From: Trichuris trichiura | Taxonomy: Eukaryota > Nematoda > Enoplea > Trichinellida > Trichuridae | DNA: 64,000 nucleotides | Direction of reading: 5' to 3' | Assembly (NCBI GenBank): GCA_037903355.1 | Contig: JBAJFE010000023.1 | Coordinates: 558,001 to 622,000, forward strand | In this document: positions 35,278-47,254 of the stretch, piece by piece | Position numbering within the stretch: position 1 is the first letter of the stretch | Layout of the letters: every line of letters begins with the position of its first letter | Translations under genes and position numbers: made by a program | Notes under the pieces: model-generated | Told to the model about the DNA's origin: nothing | What the model saw: the letters and a program-made list of their open reading frames with translations, nothing else | Databases searched by the model: none

Positions 35278-36499
35278 TCATTATCCAATTCAGCATGCAA
35301 AACATAGAATGCAATAGTATCACAGTGAAATACACTACAACAACTGCAATGTTGTTTTCGCCTAAAAATAATTCATCATCTATCCGTGCAACAAAAGCTA
35401 TTTTTTTGTAACAATTTAAAAGACAGCTTACCGCAGACTATGCCTTTATCACACACAATATATGTGACCAGTAGAAATGCCAAGCTTGTCTCAGCTAACG
35501 ATCGGTCTTTTTCAAATGGTACTTACCAAATCATCGTCAACTGATTCATTTCTTTGTGTCCATTGTGGTGAATTCTAACACCTTGAATTCATGCCAGATT
35601 GTATCAGCTTTTTACTCATCGCTTCCTTTGCCATCACCAATTTCCGTTCGCTTACTCTAAAACGTCAGTTTGTCAACTTTTATTCACCATGACAGAACTA
35701 ATTAACTTATATACTTACCAATGTAGAAGGACTATGACAATCATGATTATACCAATGATATACCATTCTCCATATGATATTATTAGTCACAGTTTCAAGA
35801 CGACCTAACATTATGCAAATCAGCAGCAGCTACTAACGGCCGTTATCTGACCTCTGATGTAACAAAGATAAGGCAAAACGCTTACTTTAGCCCGGTCAAT
35901 GTACGATTTGACCTGATTTTCCTGTTTACATTCCATCCGAGTAGCTTCTTCGATGCAAACTAACAGACCTCTTTGGCTCTATTACTTTTCCTTTCTGTTT
36001 GAACAGCGAATTTGACCTGTTTTCATTGTTTACAAATGTTCAGTTCAGTTCCCTCCGGTAACATTATCTGAAAGTTTACTTTTAGTTTACTCAAAACGAA
36101 AAAATTTTTCCTTCTTACCTTTTACGAAGCGTCATTTTTCCATTTGCATTTGTTTCCAATCCTCAAATACACTTACTACACAATATGAACGTTTCTTACC
36201 AAATCCGCTTAGGAGAGAGCAATTTTTTTTAAACATACTGTCACCATTCCTTCGTTTCATAATGCTAAACTGAAACAATAACGTTTTAAATTTATCGTTC
36301 ATACCTATTCGTTCCTTTTTGACTTCTTTTCCCTATCCATTTAGTGATTCTGGTGTTTGCGCGAGCAACAAACACTTCACCTGCAAATGAAATTTTTTAA
36401 ATTCAACTTACCTTGTCTACAACAATTGCTAAACAGGCCAACGTCTCCAAAATGTCGGTTGCTGTTCACCTGAAAGCGACTATTAAATTTCATTTCCAT
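35273..36499 (-). CDS. putative membrane protein gene, nine small exons
   Basis: Eight strong minus-strand donors, mostly GTAAG, cluster in 1.1 kb. Proposed exons are 36499-36412, 36380-36305, 36264-36200, 36161-36119, 35976-35886, 35829-35719, 35574-35527, 35489-35432 and 35361-35273. All GT-AG junctions keep phase, giving 222 residues. Introns are 31, 40, 38, 142, 56, 144, 37 and 70 bp. The N-terminus is MEMKFNSRFQVNSN. A coding-looking middle (GLLVCIEEATRMECK) is followed by hydrophobic segments (LLLICIMLG, TSLAFLLVTYIVC, IAVVVVYFTVILLHSMFCML), so a multi-pass membrane protein is likely. A TATAAAAG box lies about 100 bp upstream. No family was recognised. The 31-40 bp introns are unusually short, so individual exon borders may be wrong. 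Confidence 0.5.
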
Positions 36500-36600
36500 T
36501 ACAATCAAACGTAAAGAGCTCAAGGTTTTTCCGGCTGTAAGTGCATTTTGCCGTCAACCTTTACTCTTTTTCCGGATATGCAACCGGCTGAGAGATCACA

Positions 36601-36608
36601 CTTTTATA
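36601..36608 (-). promoter_or_regulatory. possible TATA box
   Basis: TATAAAAG on the minus strand, about 100 bp upstream of the ATG of the nine-exon gene. Confidence 0.35.
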
Positions 36609-37139
36609 GAACAATTCAAATTTTTTATTTGTAACAAATTGCACTTTCGAACAAAGGGAAAAGCGAAACTTTTGAGGGAAATCAATTCGGAAGGGAGCAA
36701 ACGAAAATACGACAACGGTATAATAGTTCGATACGACAACACAAGTATTCTCAATCTCAAACCCACTATTATTGTCTCTCCTACCCGACAAATGGGAAGG
36801 TCAGCGGGAGCTCAGAAGGGAAAACTGATGGATACCACAAGCTCAAACCTCTCCCGCGCATACTCACTTACTGCCTTACCTATTTTCCCGTCAAGAAGCT
36901 GTCACCCTTCAAGACCCTACGCTGTTCAGCTCCAGGGTCATTTTCGCGCACACAGACCGGAACAGGACAGCACTTCCTACCACATCCCGCTACTTATTCC
37001 CACTACCTTGTTTTCTACATGGGGGGTTCGTCGCCGCGGTCTTTGCACTCAGTTCAGTGTCCACTGTCCAGCACCCATTGACTATTGTCCGCTTTCCAGG
37101 TCCACTGTTCCTACTTCTCACACTGGGGACGCACGGCAG

Positions 37140-37335
37140 TCAACATGCGTCAGACGGCACTCGACATGCTACTCACGACATACTACATGCTACTCACGAC
37201 ACACGACATGCGACTCACGACATACGACATGCGACAGACGACACACGACATGCGACAGACGACACACGACATGCGACTGTCACATGTGACATGCGGCACA
37301 TGTGACAAATGACAAGCGTGACATGTGACATGCAG
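37140..37335. repeat. 21 bp tandem repeat (CATGCGACAGACGACACACGA)
   Basis: Roughly nine degenerate units of CGACATGCGACNNACGACAC occur. The cleanest three are spaced 21 bp apart near 37,210-37,275. Translation gives repeated TTCD.RH blocks, which explains a long open frame here. Confidence 0.7.
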
Positions 37336-37382
37336 ATGATGCAATATTGTCGTTGTTTACTAATCTCAACGGATAGCGCCTC

Positions 37383-37428
37383 ACCCCCGCCACCCCCCTT
37401 TTTTTTTTTTTGGGGGGGGCGGGGGGGC
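37383..37428. other. C-run, T-run, G-run composite
   Basis: A C-rich run, 14 T, then G-runs interrupted by one C follow one another within 45 bp. The C and G runs can pair into a short hairpin. Confidence 0.6.
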
Positions 37429-37784
37429 AGCTATCCTTTCCATGCACCTTATTCTCAAGTAGAATGTATCTCACCCGCCCTCCCCTCCGGAAACCAATAT
37501 CTAAACCCACTATTCCCTATTGGATGTGAACCCCGTATGCATGCTGGAACCTATAGTGCCTACCCTCGCCCTGCCTACTGCATACTTACACGTTGATCCC
37601 GAACTTTTCCATTTTTCTCTTTCTTTTCTTGCTCCTCTTGTTGTCCCTGTTCGTTTCTTCTCGTTTCTTTTCCGTCCTCGAATTGTCTTCTTGCATCCGT
37701 TGGTGTGGATCCTAAACACGGAACCATAAACCTTATGAAATGTTGGACTGCAACCGCGACAGAAAAGACACGCGCCAGTTGAAA

Positions 37785-37925
37785 ATTTTATTCACGCAAT
37801 CACACAAAATGTATGCGTAGAAGTGTTATTCACGAAATCAACAAATTCTTCTTTTCATTGTTTTTCAGAGCTTTCAGGACTGGCCAGGTCCCGTCGTCAG
37901 CAAGTCAGCAATTGTCCATTCGAGT
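37785..37925. mobile_element. partial fold-back element
   Basis: It contains, on the minus strand, CTGACGACGGGACC...GAAAGCTCTG (core at 37,872-37,900), shared with other hairpins. The pairing partner arm is not obvious, so it may be a half element. Confidence 0.45.
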
Positions 37926-38554
37926 GCTTTTCCTGAAAAAGAAATTTTTGTCACAAAAAGTCGATTGGACAAAATGTACTTATCTTTTCAAGAAGAGGGC
38001 CAAATTTCTTCAAGGTCGAACTATAAACGCTAAATTAATTAATTAATTTCATATGAACAACATGCGACTGCTACGACATTCGTTTCATGCTGTAACATGC
38101 ATACATGCAGCAGTGACGCGACAATGTCGAACGACGTCCACTTTGTCTCTTTTTAAATTGTTCCACACAACCATTTGGCAATTCTAAAAACCTAAAAATG
38201 CAATTTTAATCTTGCAAATTTGACTTCCTGCAAAGGGATTACCTTATCTGCATTAGTCACCAACGCTGTCCTTATCTGCATGTCGGCAGACTAAAACGAT
38301 AAGATTAAATTCTAGAAAGTATTCAGTTTCTTCTGCTCTATTCATCACCTAGAAAACCTTGTCGCTTTTCTTTGAATGCGGAATAATTGTCGCACAAAAT
38401 TCATTTGCTGTGAAGGGGACACCATATGCTAATGACAAGATGTGCTTCGACATTGTCAAGCTGAAAGAGTAAAAAGTTATCATAATAACACTTTTATTTT
38501 ATACTTACAGGAACAGCAATATCTGTTCTTCATTTCGCCAAACAGATTTTGTAT

Positions 38555-38605
38555 CAGTCCGTTGACGACAGGATGAGACGAGTCCGGAAAGCTCTGAGAA
38601 ACATT
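38555..38605. mobile_element. fragment of fold-back element
   Basis: TTGACGACAGGATGAGACG followed by AGTCCGGAAAGCTCTGAG resembles the core of the hairpin family. No complete arms were seen. Confidence 0.4.
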
Positions 38606-38619
38606 GCAGCAAACTCGTT

Positions 38620-39920
38620 TTTGTCAAACGAGTTTTTCCAGTAAATAACACTTCGACGCAAAGACAAAAAATATAGCAAACAAAAGGTGCGGGGTCAAAA
38701 TATGGAACTGTGTAAAGCACAGCTGCGACTAACGAAAAAGGAGGGAGAGCGATCACAGTTCAGCCGATGCCGTCGACGAGAAAATCGAAAAATGAAATTA
38801 AATTTACCGTGCTCTGCTCACATCGATGCTTATTATGCAAATTTGACCGTGACCGATAAACCTTTACACTGTTTGCTTTGCAACGAGTTTGAGTGCTCGG
38901 CTGACTAAAACGGAACGAATTATTTACACAAATTATTTACTTTACTAATGCGCCGGATTCGAAGGGAAAGTGCGCAAGCCTTGAGGCAAATTTTACTTTG
39001 AGTAAACATTGTCATATACAATGAAACTTAATATTTTTTAATACTGAATTTGATCCTCTCTTAAACACAAATAAAAGGCGTTATTAATGTGATTGTTTCA
39101 ACACGTGAGCATAAATGCCAAGAATCGATGAGAAAATGAAAATGCAAATTGAATGAACTTTTTTTTACCCAACTTCAAAAAGTATGGTAACTGATAGAAA
39201 ATAATGCGTTCCAACAAAAAAACCGCAAATGACAATAGCTTTACTTGTGCTTCGAAGGAACCAATAAGAATTCATCATCGATCCTACCAAAACAACAATT
39301 TTACCTGAATGTTAAACCGCAAAGAAGCCAAATGAAATGAAACGATTTATCAATCAATAACTATCTATATCCCTGCGCTAAACAACCATTTCTTTGCACC
39401 CGTAAGCAATAGAAACACGTTAAATAATACTAATGATAGCACCGTTCTCAATGGCCGTCGTCCAGTGATGTATTGGGAAATGTATTAACGCTACGAAGGG
39501 ACATCTGCTTTCATGGAATTGCAGAACGTTACTTATCCATTGCTTATTTCTAATTCTTGAATTCCTAAATCTCCCACTTCCTCATCTTTTCCTAGGCTCA
39601 CTGAATACACCATGCAGATTAGTAATAACCTTTCGCATGCTAATTCATCTCCATAGATCATTCTCCATTCTTCTTTGACATATATGCAAACGACTAAAAA
39701 CTGATCCGAAGCATATTGGCTACTTAAAGCTCCAATAAGTTTTCTGCAAAATAAAGGGTAAACTGTCCAAATTAATATTGTCAAAAATAAACAAACGTTT
39801 TTTCCATTTGAAAATATATCAGTATATGATGGTTATTGTTCCGTAGTGTTTGTTCACATTAACGCATTCGTTTTTCGTAACACAAGTTGCTTCGTAATGG
39901 GATAATGTTTCATGGCTTTT
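38620..39920. other. non-coding AT-rich stretch
   Basis: No supported exon or recognisable repeat. Confidence 0.4.
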
Positions 39921-39925
39921 GGGAC

Positions 39926-40312
39926 ACCTTTTACGGCTTTTCCCGTTTATTGTCCGTGGTAGTATCTGTAATTGAACGAAGCAGCTGCTCTACCAACGGA
40001 TGGATGAGCAATTATTAGGAAACGATATGTAGAAATAATGCAGTCAACTTTATTCAAGAACTTTCGGAACGCTTTAGTTCAGTAGTCAGAGAGATGGAGG
40101 TGAGCTCGTTTTTGGACCTCGGGAAGAGCTCTTCTCCATCTCACTGACGACGGAATTAGAGCGTACCAAAAGCTCTGAAATAAAAAGTTGAGCGTATTGG
40201 TCCTGTACGGTTTTCCTTAGTAAACGTTCATCCATTCGTTGGTAGAGCAATTCTTTCATTTAATTACAGATACCACCAAAGATAAAAAAGGGAAAAAGCC
40301 GTAGAAGCTCTA
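39926..40312. mobile_element. fold-back element with about 90 bp arms
   Basis: The left arm, about 39,926-40,020 (ACGGCTTTTCCCG...CTACCAACGGATGGATGAGC), pairs with the right arm at about 40,225-40,312 in inverted orientation, with mismatches. The interior holds CTGACGACGG and AAAAGCTCTG (40,144-40,178). A tail ACAAAAACCACTCATTTTT follows the right arm and resembles the tail of the 52.5 kb element. Confidence 0.7.
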
Positions 40313-40534
40313 ACAAAAACCACTCATTTTTCTGATTACAAATGCGCAGCATGAGTAATAAGAAAGATTAAAAGTTAGAAATTTTTACTTACGAAGTATT
40401 AATGTACCTCAGTTTTTCAAATTCAAAACAACGTATTTCATTCCATAGAAAGAATTATGACAAAGCCGTGCTAACATAAACACGGGGTGCTTTGTAACAA
40501 GCGCCTGTTTCACATTTATTAGATCTTCTAGTAC

Positions 40535-40625
40535 TTTTCCCGCTTTTGTCTGTGTTGCTATCTGTAATTAGTCGAAACAATTGCTCTACCAACGAATGGA
40601 TGAGCGTTTATTGGGAAAAATTCAA
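40535..40625. repeat. solo arm of the fold-back family
   Basis: CTTTTCCCGC...CTGTAATTAG...CTCTACCAACGAATGGATGAGCG matches a single arm of the 39.9 kb and 52.5 kb elements without a nearby partner. Confidence 0.6.
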
Positions 40626-40629
40626 AAAC

Positions 40630-41360
40630 AATACAGTCATCGTTCTTATCCCGAGGTTCAAAAATGAGCTTTGCAGACAATACAGTAAAGAGATCATAAG
40701 AATAAACACCAAAATGAACAATCCATTAATGTTTATATGAAAGTACGCAAAATTGATGATTTCAATGTCATCTCAAATAGTCTAAATTTCTTGTCTAAAA
40801 GGAATTTAGCAGTACATATATTTAACAAATACATCCTAAATTAAATATAAAATTTTATCTGATTATACTGACGTGATGAGGAACTTTTTGTTTAAAATAG
40901 AAACAATAGAACCTTGGGCAATGCTGGAACTTATGTTCTTCCTACTATGTTCAACAGATAAATGATACGAATATTGTTTTTTTCATAATTTCACGAATCA
41001 GAAAACGTTTTCCTCAATATGTTTACATAAATTGTAATATAAACACTAGCGAATAGGGTCAGCTAATTTGCATTACCTTCCTCATCGTAAACAAAACAGC
41101 AATAGTACCTAACCAAAGTAAACGAACTATAGCAGAAGGTCACCTGAACTACTTCTTAAAATGAAGCAGCTAACTGAAGATTCAGCGTCAATTTGTGTTC
41201 CTAAGCCGCTTATAGTAAACTCTAAAGGGTCAAACATCAATTTGCATAAGGCTGATTTTTAGAGTATATAATACCCACGCACTGCTCGGCAGTTCAGTGC
41301 GTCTTGACCGTCTGTGCTGTAAGCTTCGAGTGTGCACAGAGTGGTGTAATCTGTTGCAGA
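40630..41360. other. non-coding AT-rich stretch
   Basis: Nothing recognisable. Confidence 0.4.
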
Positions 41361-41468
41361 TCATGTGCCGCGCGGCGAGGTATGGGGTGAGGTGTGTTGT
41401 GACGCGGCGCGGCACTGGGTGGCTTAGGGTGCGCGGCGGTGCGGTGCTGTGCGCTGTGTGTGTGTGGT

Positions 41469-41771
<303 letters not shown>

Positions 41772-42104
41772 TTTGACTGCCGTAATAGCAACAATTTTGT
41801 TCCGCGGTGCGGCGATAAGTTGAAGACTGCTTAGCGAGGCCACCCATCCACTTGCGTGGAAGCAAAAAGAACATAGAAACAAAACTAGATAACGTCCATA
41901 ACTACAATTTTCGGAAATATTCGAAAGTTTCGTCTATGGAATGAACCTGTTGTTGAAAGAAACTAAATTTTGCACGTAAATCAATCCGTTCTTTGAGAAA
42001 AGTCTTGTGTTTATTATGGCAAACGGGATTATGAAGTATTGTGACGCCGTAATATTTCTTTCAAGAATTTAGCAGTTTCCAACCCTAAAATTTAGCCTCT
42101 TTTA

Positions 42105-42340
42105 AAATAACGTTTATTTCATAAACGCTAAGCTGTGCAGTTTTCGAGTGAAACAAAGGCCCGACAGCTCAAGATAGAACTGACGGCGGAGGTGTCTGCC
42201 AAAGTTGCTTGGATAGAGTGGCTTGCAACCACGAATACGGACCCAACAATCGGCTCACATTTCGCGGATGACGAGTCTCGATTTGACCCGGAAGCTTTGC
42301 ACTTAACGTTTATACAATAGACTTTATTTTTAAAAAATTG
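42105..42340. mobile_element. fold-back element with codon-like internal segment
   Basis: The outer arms, about 42,108-42,150 and 42,290-42,335, pair imperfectly (AACGTTTAT...GCTAAG against the inverse). The interior at 42,158-42,235 resembles 42,786-42,860 in the next element. A tail with TTGAAAACCCGCAAAA follows. Confidence 0.55.
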
Positions 42341-42574
42341 AGTTGAAAACCCGCAAAATGTTTCTAAGAAAAGTTTACAAAAACGCATCCGTTATGAAGA
42401 AAGAAACGAAGAAACTAATCTGTCACAAATGAATTCCCTTTGGATATTTAAATGTAATATCATGCAAAACTTCCAATGTATTTTTGTGACATAACCAATA
42501 AACACATTTTAATTTACTTTTCTGTCTTCTTTTTTCTTCTTTCTCTCCCAACGGGTGCGTTTTTCAAACTAAAA

Positions 42575-42983
42575 GTTTTTGCGGATTGGCAACCCGTTCA
42601 TTAAATCAACGTTTATTTCATAAACGTCGCGTACCTTTCGAGCCTCTCCGGGGCCCGTCATCAGCGCTGTGTGCCGCCCGTCAGGACGGTTTTTATGTTA
42701 GCAAGCTGCTGTTTGTTAGTGTTGCCGCCGTCGTGGAAGGTCAGTTGGGTGCTCGCCGCGACGTGTGACTGACTAGGTGGGATTAAGGCCCGACGGTTCA
42801 AGATGGACTTGACGGCTGATGTCTCCGCCAAGGTCTGTCGGACGGAGCGGCTTGCTAACATAAAGACCGACCCGACGAGCGGCACACACTGCGCTGGTGA
42901 CGGGCTCCGGAGAGGATCGAAACCTACGCGACGTTTATGGAATAAACGTTGATTTAATGAACGGGTTGCCAATCCGCAGAGAG
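42575..42983. mobile_element. fold-back element with about 130 bp arms
   Basis: The left arm, about 42,578-42,710 (GCGGATTGGCAACCCGTTCA...), pairs with the right arm, about 42,848-42,980, with few mismatches. Each arm contains ACGTTTAT..ATAAACGT and, in opposite orientations, CTGATGACGGG/CTGGTGACGGG plus CGAAA. The unpaired centre includes the segment shared with the 42.1 kb element. Confidence 0.8.
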
Positions 42984-42989
42984 TTTCAG

Positions 42990-44100
42990 CTTGATAACCA
43001 ATTAAATATTATATAATCAAAACAGAATAACTGTGCCACACTAATGATGAAAACAATTAAAAGATTTATGTGATAACGATTGTGGCCTCTGTGATTTTTT
43101 TGTAAAACTTATTCCCTCTCACAAGAACTTGGTTTTATTAGTAAACAAAAAGACGTGAGCAATAATCGTGAACTTAAGCAGCCCCTACATACTATAGCGC
43201 GATTTCTATTCTTCTACGCGTAAACGTTGTCTTCCATCAGTAGTAGATAATTTTGTTCCTCATTCCTTCCTAAAACTAATCCGTTTATCTTTTTTCTAAA
43301 GATACTTTGCAAGTTATACAAAAACAAAACATATTGATTCTACTAAAATGTTCACCATTCCTTCAACGTTCTTATCGCAGCATAAGCGAATCTTGAAATA
43401 CTCTACCTAAAAGATCGTTATACTTAACTAATCAAAATCGTCTTCAAAATGGCTAATATTCAAAAACAAAAATATCACCAAAAACAGCGGAATGTTTGGT
43501 CAGAATAAGAATCACTATACGATGAACACTTCTAAAGTGCTCTTAAAAAATTGTAGATTTTACAATGCCTTTAAGCGAGATTATGCCGGACGAAAAGGAC
43601 CGACAATAGCGGAGAAACGTGCAGTGATCAAGTAGTATATTGTTAGAGCTTTCGAGTGAAAAGGAACTGTATTTCTTTTCATATACAATTTCAATAAAAC
43701 TATTTTCTAATTACTAACCTTAACTTAATATTAAAAGGATCTTTTCGTAATAGGCTTTATGTGTTTCATGCATAAATTTACGGAAAGCAACCTGTTCAGT
43801 TTCGTAACAGTTACGAATAAAAATTCAAAAAAATTTCTAGTCAATGCGATCCCAGTTAGGTCAATGAATGTCTCAGGTATTTCCACCTGATGAATTAAAG
43901 ATTTCTTGCATTAATGATTACTGAACAATCACTAATTTATTACAAAGTTCTTTCAAAGATTTCTACTGTGAAGAACTATAAAATAAGAACAAGACATGCA
44001 CATACATAAGCACGTAGATTGGCTACGTATATGAGGACAGATAGAATTAAATGACGAAGTAATACAAATTCACGGTTACGGCAAAAGTCCGTTATTGAAA
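42990..44100. other. non-coding AT-rich stretch
   Basis: No gene. A GAGCTTTCGAGTG fragment near 43,646 hints at one more remnant of the hairpin family. Confidence 0.35.
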
Positions 44101-44104
44101 CACT

Positions 44105-44350
44105 TTTACGGTTTCAACCTGTTTTTCCACATAACGTTTATTGCTTTAGTAAATGTTTCTCATGGAGCATTGGACTCCTAAGTTGACCAATCTTCAGCGT
44201 GAACAGTGTCCGCCATCGGGCGACTACGGAGAGCGGCCCGACGGCGAACACTGTTCACGCTGAAAACGGAAGGACCCGAAAGCTCCGTGACGAATGTTTA
44301 TAGCAGCGATAAACGTTATGTGCAAAAAAGTGAAAAAACCTTAAAAGTTT
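44105..44350. mobile_element. fold-back element with inner 16 bp hairpin
   Basis: The outer arms pair imperfectly (ACATAACGTTTAT... against ...ATAAACGTTATGT). Inside, TCAGCGTGAACAGTGT near 44,192 pairs perfectly with ACACTGTTCACGCTGA near 44,250. CTGAAAACGG and CCGAAAGCTCC follow on the right. Confidence 0.7.
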
Positions 44351-45289
44351 TTTAAAAAGAAATTTAAAAACTCGTTACGAAGAAGAAAGAAAAAAAATCC
44401 ATTATTTTAAAAACGTCAATAGCAATTCAATTCTTGAAAGTATGGTGGAGATCAAATAAACTGCTAGTTATTTTTACCATCGAAAATGAAACTGAAAGGA
44501 AGCACATCTTTAAACTTCTACTTCTCCTCTGAAAAATATTGAATGTTTTAAACCGACGAAGTACAGAAATGCCAATCACTGGAAGAAAATAGCAGTTCAG
44601 TTCACATCATCCTCCTTCAAGTAAAATAGTAGCAGCAAATGTTCAAATGTAACTCACATTCTCCGTATGTTAAGCTGCTTTTTCGCTTCAGAATTGCGTC
44701 ATTTAAGAGAATCGATTTTGAATAAGTATCTTTTCTGCTTGTCCTTAATTTCGGCGTATGTGGTAGGGTAAGTCATAGAAACGTTAACAAGAGCATTTCT
44801 AGTCATTACAGCAGGCCATGCTTACAAATACTTTGCTCACTTTAAGTAGTTTAATTTCATTTCAGGCTTCTAGTGCGTATTAACTTTCCCCATAAAATAA
44901 GCAACCTTGTCTGAGTATTTCAATTAATGCTGAAAAACATTGTTCAAAAATTGATACGAAACATAGTTATGAATGAAAAACTTGCCTTTTACTTTACTTA
45001 GGCGCTGACGAAACTTTACAGACCTCGGAAAATGTCAAACTGTGCATAGCGAATGTTGCCTAACCAATCTTTTAACTGGCCGAATGAAAACATGCGCTCT
45101 TTCGAATTCAAAAAGTTTGAAGTTCCACTTACTTGCTTGAAATTATAAAGAGCAGCGGGACTGTGAAAATCAGGTGGATTTTACTGCATGGATGTAGTTG
45201 TTTGAAAGCCATACAGTATCGCAGTAGTCAGGTACATTTTCAAACATTTTTTCACTTTAGTTTTTTCTTTTTTCTTTCTTCGTAAGGGT

Positions 45290-45400
45290 GGCGCACATCG
45301 CGCTGATCATAGGTCTCGATTGACTCGAAAGCTACACGCCTAAAGTTTATTGCATAAACGTTATTTTCAAAAACTGGTTGAAAGGCTGCCAAACTTTTGC
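45290..45400. mobile_element. half of a fold-back element
   Basis: CTGATCATAGGTCTCGATTG followed by ACTCGAAAGC, then GTTTATTGCATAAACGTT and a tail ACTGGTTGAAAGG, as in its relatives. The left arm is missing. Confidence 0.5.
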
Positions 45401-45672
45401 AGGAAACATCTATATTAGTGCAAAATATAACTGGCTTTTATTGCTAAGTACAATAAATGTTCGTTTTAAGCACGGCGTCAACATAGCGCAGGATTGCCGA
45501 CCACTTTAAAGAATCGGCATGCAATGATGCAAAAGTCTTCACTCGGACAAAAGAATTGAACGCAGAAAATTGAGATATTAAAAATCAGTTACAAAAACAT
45601 TCAAGCGCTACAACGGCAATAATCGAAGCTGTATTATGTTTTTGACTTAGTTGAAAGTAGCGTTTTGAAACT

Positions 45673-46248
45673 TTAGAGCTGCACTAACGGTTTCCGAACT
45701 GGACTCCCGTCTGCGGAAGAACAGAACGGATAATTAATAATATTAACATTGTAAGCTGTGGTTCTGCAGCACGTTATGCCTTTGCTAACTAGGAAATTTG
45801 TTAGTTTGAGGATCGCGAAGGCCGTTCCACCATCGGCCTGAACGTAAGCAGGGGCGCAGAACAAACAAACCAATTCAGTTAGAGCGTTTATAACTAAAGA
45901 ACTTAACATACCACGGCACGGGAAGGCAAAAGCGAATCTAGAGTAGTCATCCATAACACATGGGACGAATGGACTCGAGGAGTCGCCAGACAGTGGACTC
46001 TTGAAGTCAAAGTTCAGCCATTCGAATTGCTGAGTAGCTTTTTCGGCGTTATAGAACACGGCCTTACATTCTGCACATACTGGACATCCACTGACTATCT
46101 GCCTGATTTCGTCAAGCCAATAGGGAAAATTCTTAGATCTCACAAAGTGCTGCGAGGAAATCGCTCCTGGATGACAGAGGTTTTCATGCAACAGTTTCAA
46201 ATGACTCTTATCATAAGCGACCAAGCCGCAGGCGATCCTCAGAAACAC
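45673..46248 (-). mobile_element. Ty3/Gypsy integrase remnant
   Basis: The open frame contains the His-His/Cys-Cys zinc-binding motif (LLHENLCHPG ... CPVCAECK), then the catalytic core start (FEWLNFDFKSPL), YSRFAFAFPCRGM and VQADGGTAF, ending near RTTAYN. The first two catalytic acidic positions are visible. The reading diverges before the third, so the enzyme is truncated or frameshifted and presumably inactive. In a complete element it would insert the cDNA into the genome. Confidence 0.85.
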
Positions 46249-46550
46249 GTCCGGCGGGATATTGTCTTTTCCAGGGCGATGAATACTGTCAAAGTCTAGG
46301 CAGGATAGTTCCGTTCGTCACCGCAATATTTTGAGCGGAGCGCTGAAAATCTTGACCAATGATGACGTCAGCACACATATTTGGTAGGACCCTTCACGAG
46401 CAGCCTAACAGTAGTGTGCCGCAAAGCAGAGACAGTGAAAGACCCAGACGCCATCCTTACAGGCACTCGAGAACAACAATTTTTGAGACCGAACGTTTTG
46501 ACTATGCGCAGGTGAATAAAGCTTTCAGAGGAAGCACTGTCAACTAGACA
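46210..46550 (-). mobile_element. retroelement protease remnant
   Basis: An active-site-like LVDSASSESFIH (where VDTGSS or similar is usual) and a downstream ADVIIGQDFQ are visible, but they lie in different frames because of an indel near 46,365. It runs directly into the integrase region with no reverse transcriptase or RNase H between. Confidence 0.7.
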
Positions 46551-46559
46551 GAAGATTCG

Positions 46560-47201
46560 CCGTATGTTCCAGTGACGCAGAGAAAGAGAGAGACAGAGAC
46601 AGAGAAAGAGAGCTTGGGGAGTTAGCGCAGCTGCTCAGCGCAACGGGTCTCTTCGGCCTCGACCGTTTGGGATGGCACACAGCGAGACAAGCAACAGAAC
46701 CTGCATGATCAGGAAGGCAAGCAAAACTCTGGACAACGGGGGCGGAATGGCATACTTTAGCAAAGTGCTCTCTCTTACCACACTTCCTGCACTCAGCTTC
46801 ACGGGCCGGGCATGACGTACGTTCGCGCTTGAAGCGTCCACAAAAAAAACAGTGCGTCTTCTTCGTAACAAGGCCGCTTAAGCCGTCGCACTGTCGGTAA
46901 TTATCAGCGACAGTGAAAGCTGCAGTCATACTAGCGTCTGTCGACAGGAGATAACTTTCTGTACTCTTTTGTGCGGAATGGAGCACTCGGGCAACGTCTA
47001 ACAATGATCCTAAGTCGCAAACTTTGCTCTCCAAAAGTGGCTGAGGGATACGTGATTTATGAGCAGAACTTTGGCGGCCACGGCCTTCGTTCTCACGGCA
47101 GCAAGAAATTTTTCGAACGTTGCGCTCCAATTCTTTTCCAGCACGGCGGAGGGAGGATTCGGATCTAAATACAGTTTACCCGGCTTCGGTAGACATTCCA
47201 T
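46560..47201 (-). mobile_element. Gypsy gag remnant with zinc knuckles
   Basis: The start (MECLPKPGKLYLDPN) at 47201 matches the intact frame at 63,722. The frame soon shifts and the middle of gag is deleted. A later frame holds a degenerate first knuckle (CFFCGRFKRERTSC, histidine missing) and a proper second one (CRKCGKREHFAKVC), then serine-leucine repeats from a GA-rich tract at about 46,569-46,612. Knuckles normally bind the element's RNA. Confidence 0.85.
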
Positions 47202-47254
47202 GACTTTTAGTTGACTAAATTGTGACGAAACCAAATTCTGGTTTTACTCAACCT

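Noticed and set aside
35058..35411. 117-codon open frame on the plus strand
   Set aside because: It overlaps a fold-back arm fragment and the 3' exons of the opposite-strand gene, and has no splice or homology support.
36639..37289. 216-codon open frame on the plus strand
   Set aside because: It has no ATG at its start, no splice support, and its second half is the 21 bp tandem repeat. It also overlaps the upstream region of the minus-strand gene.
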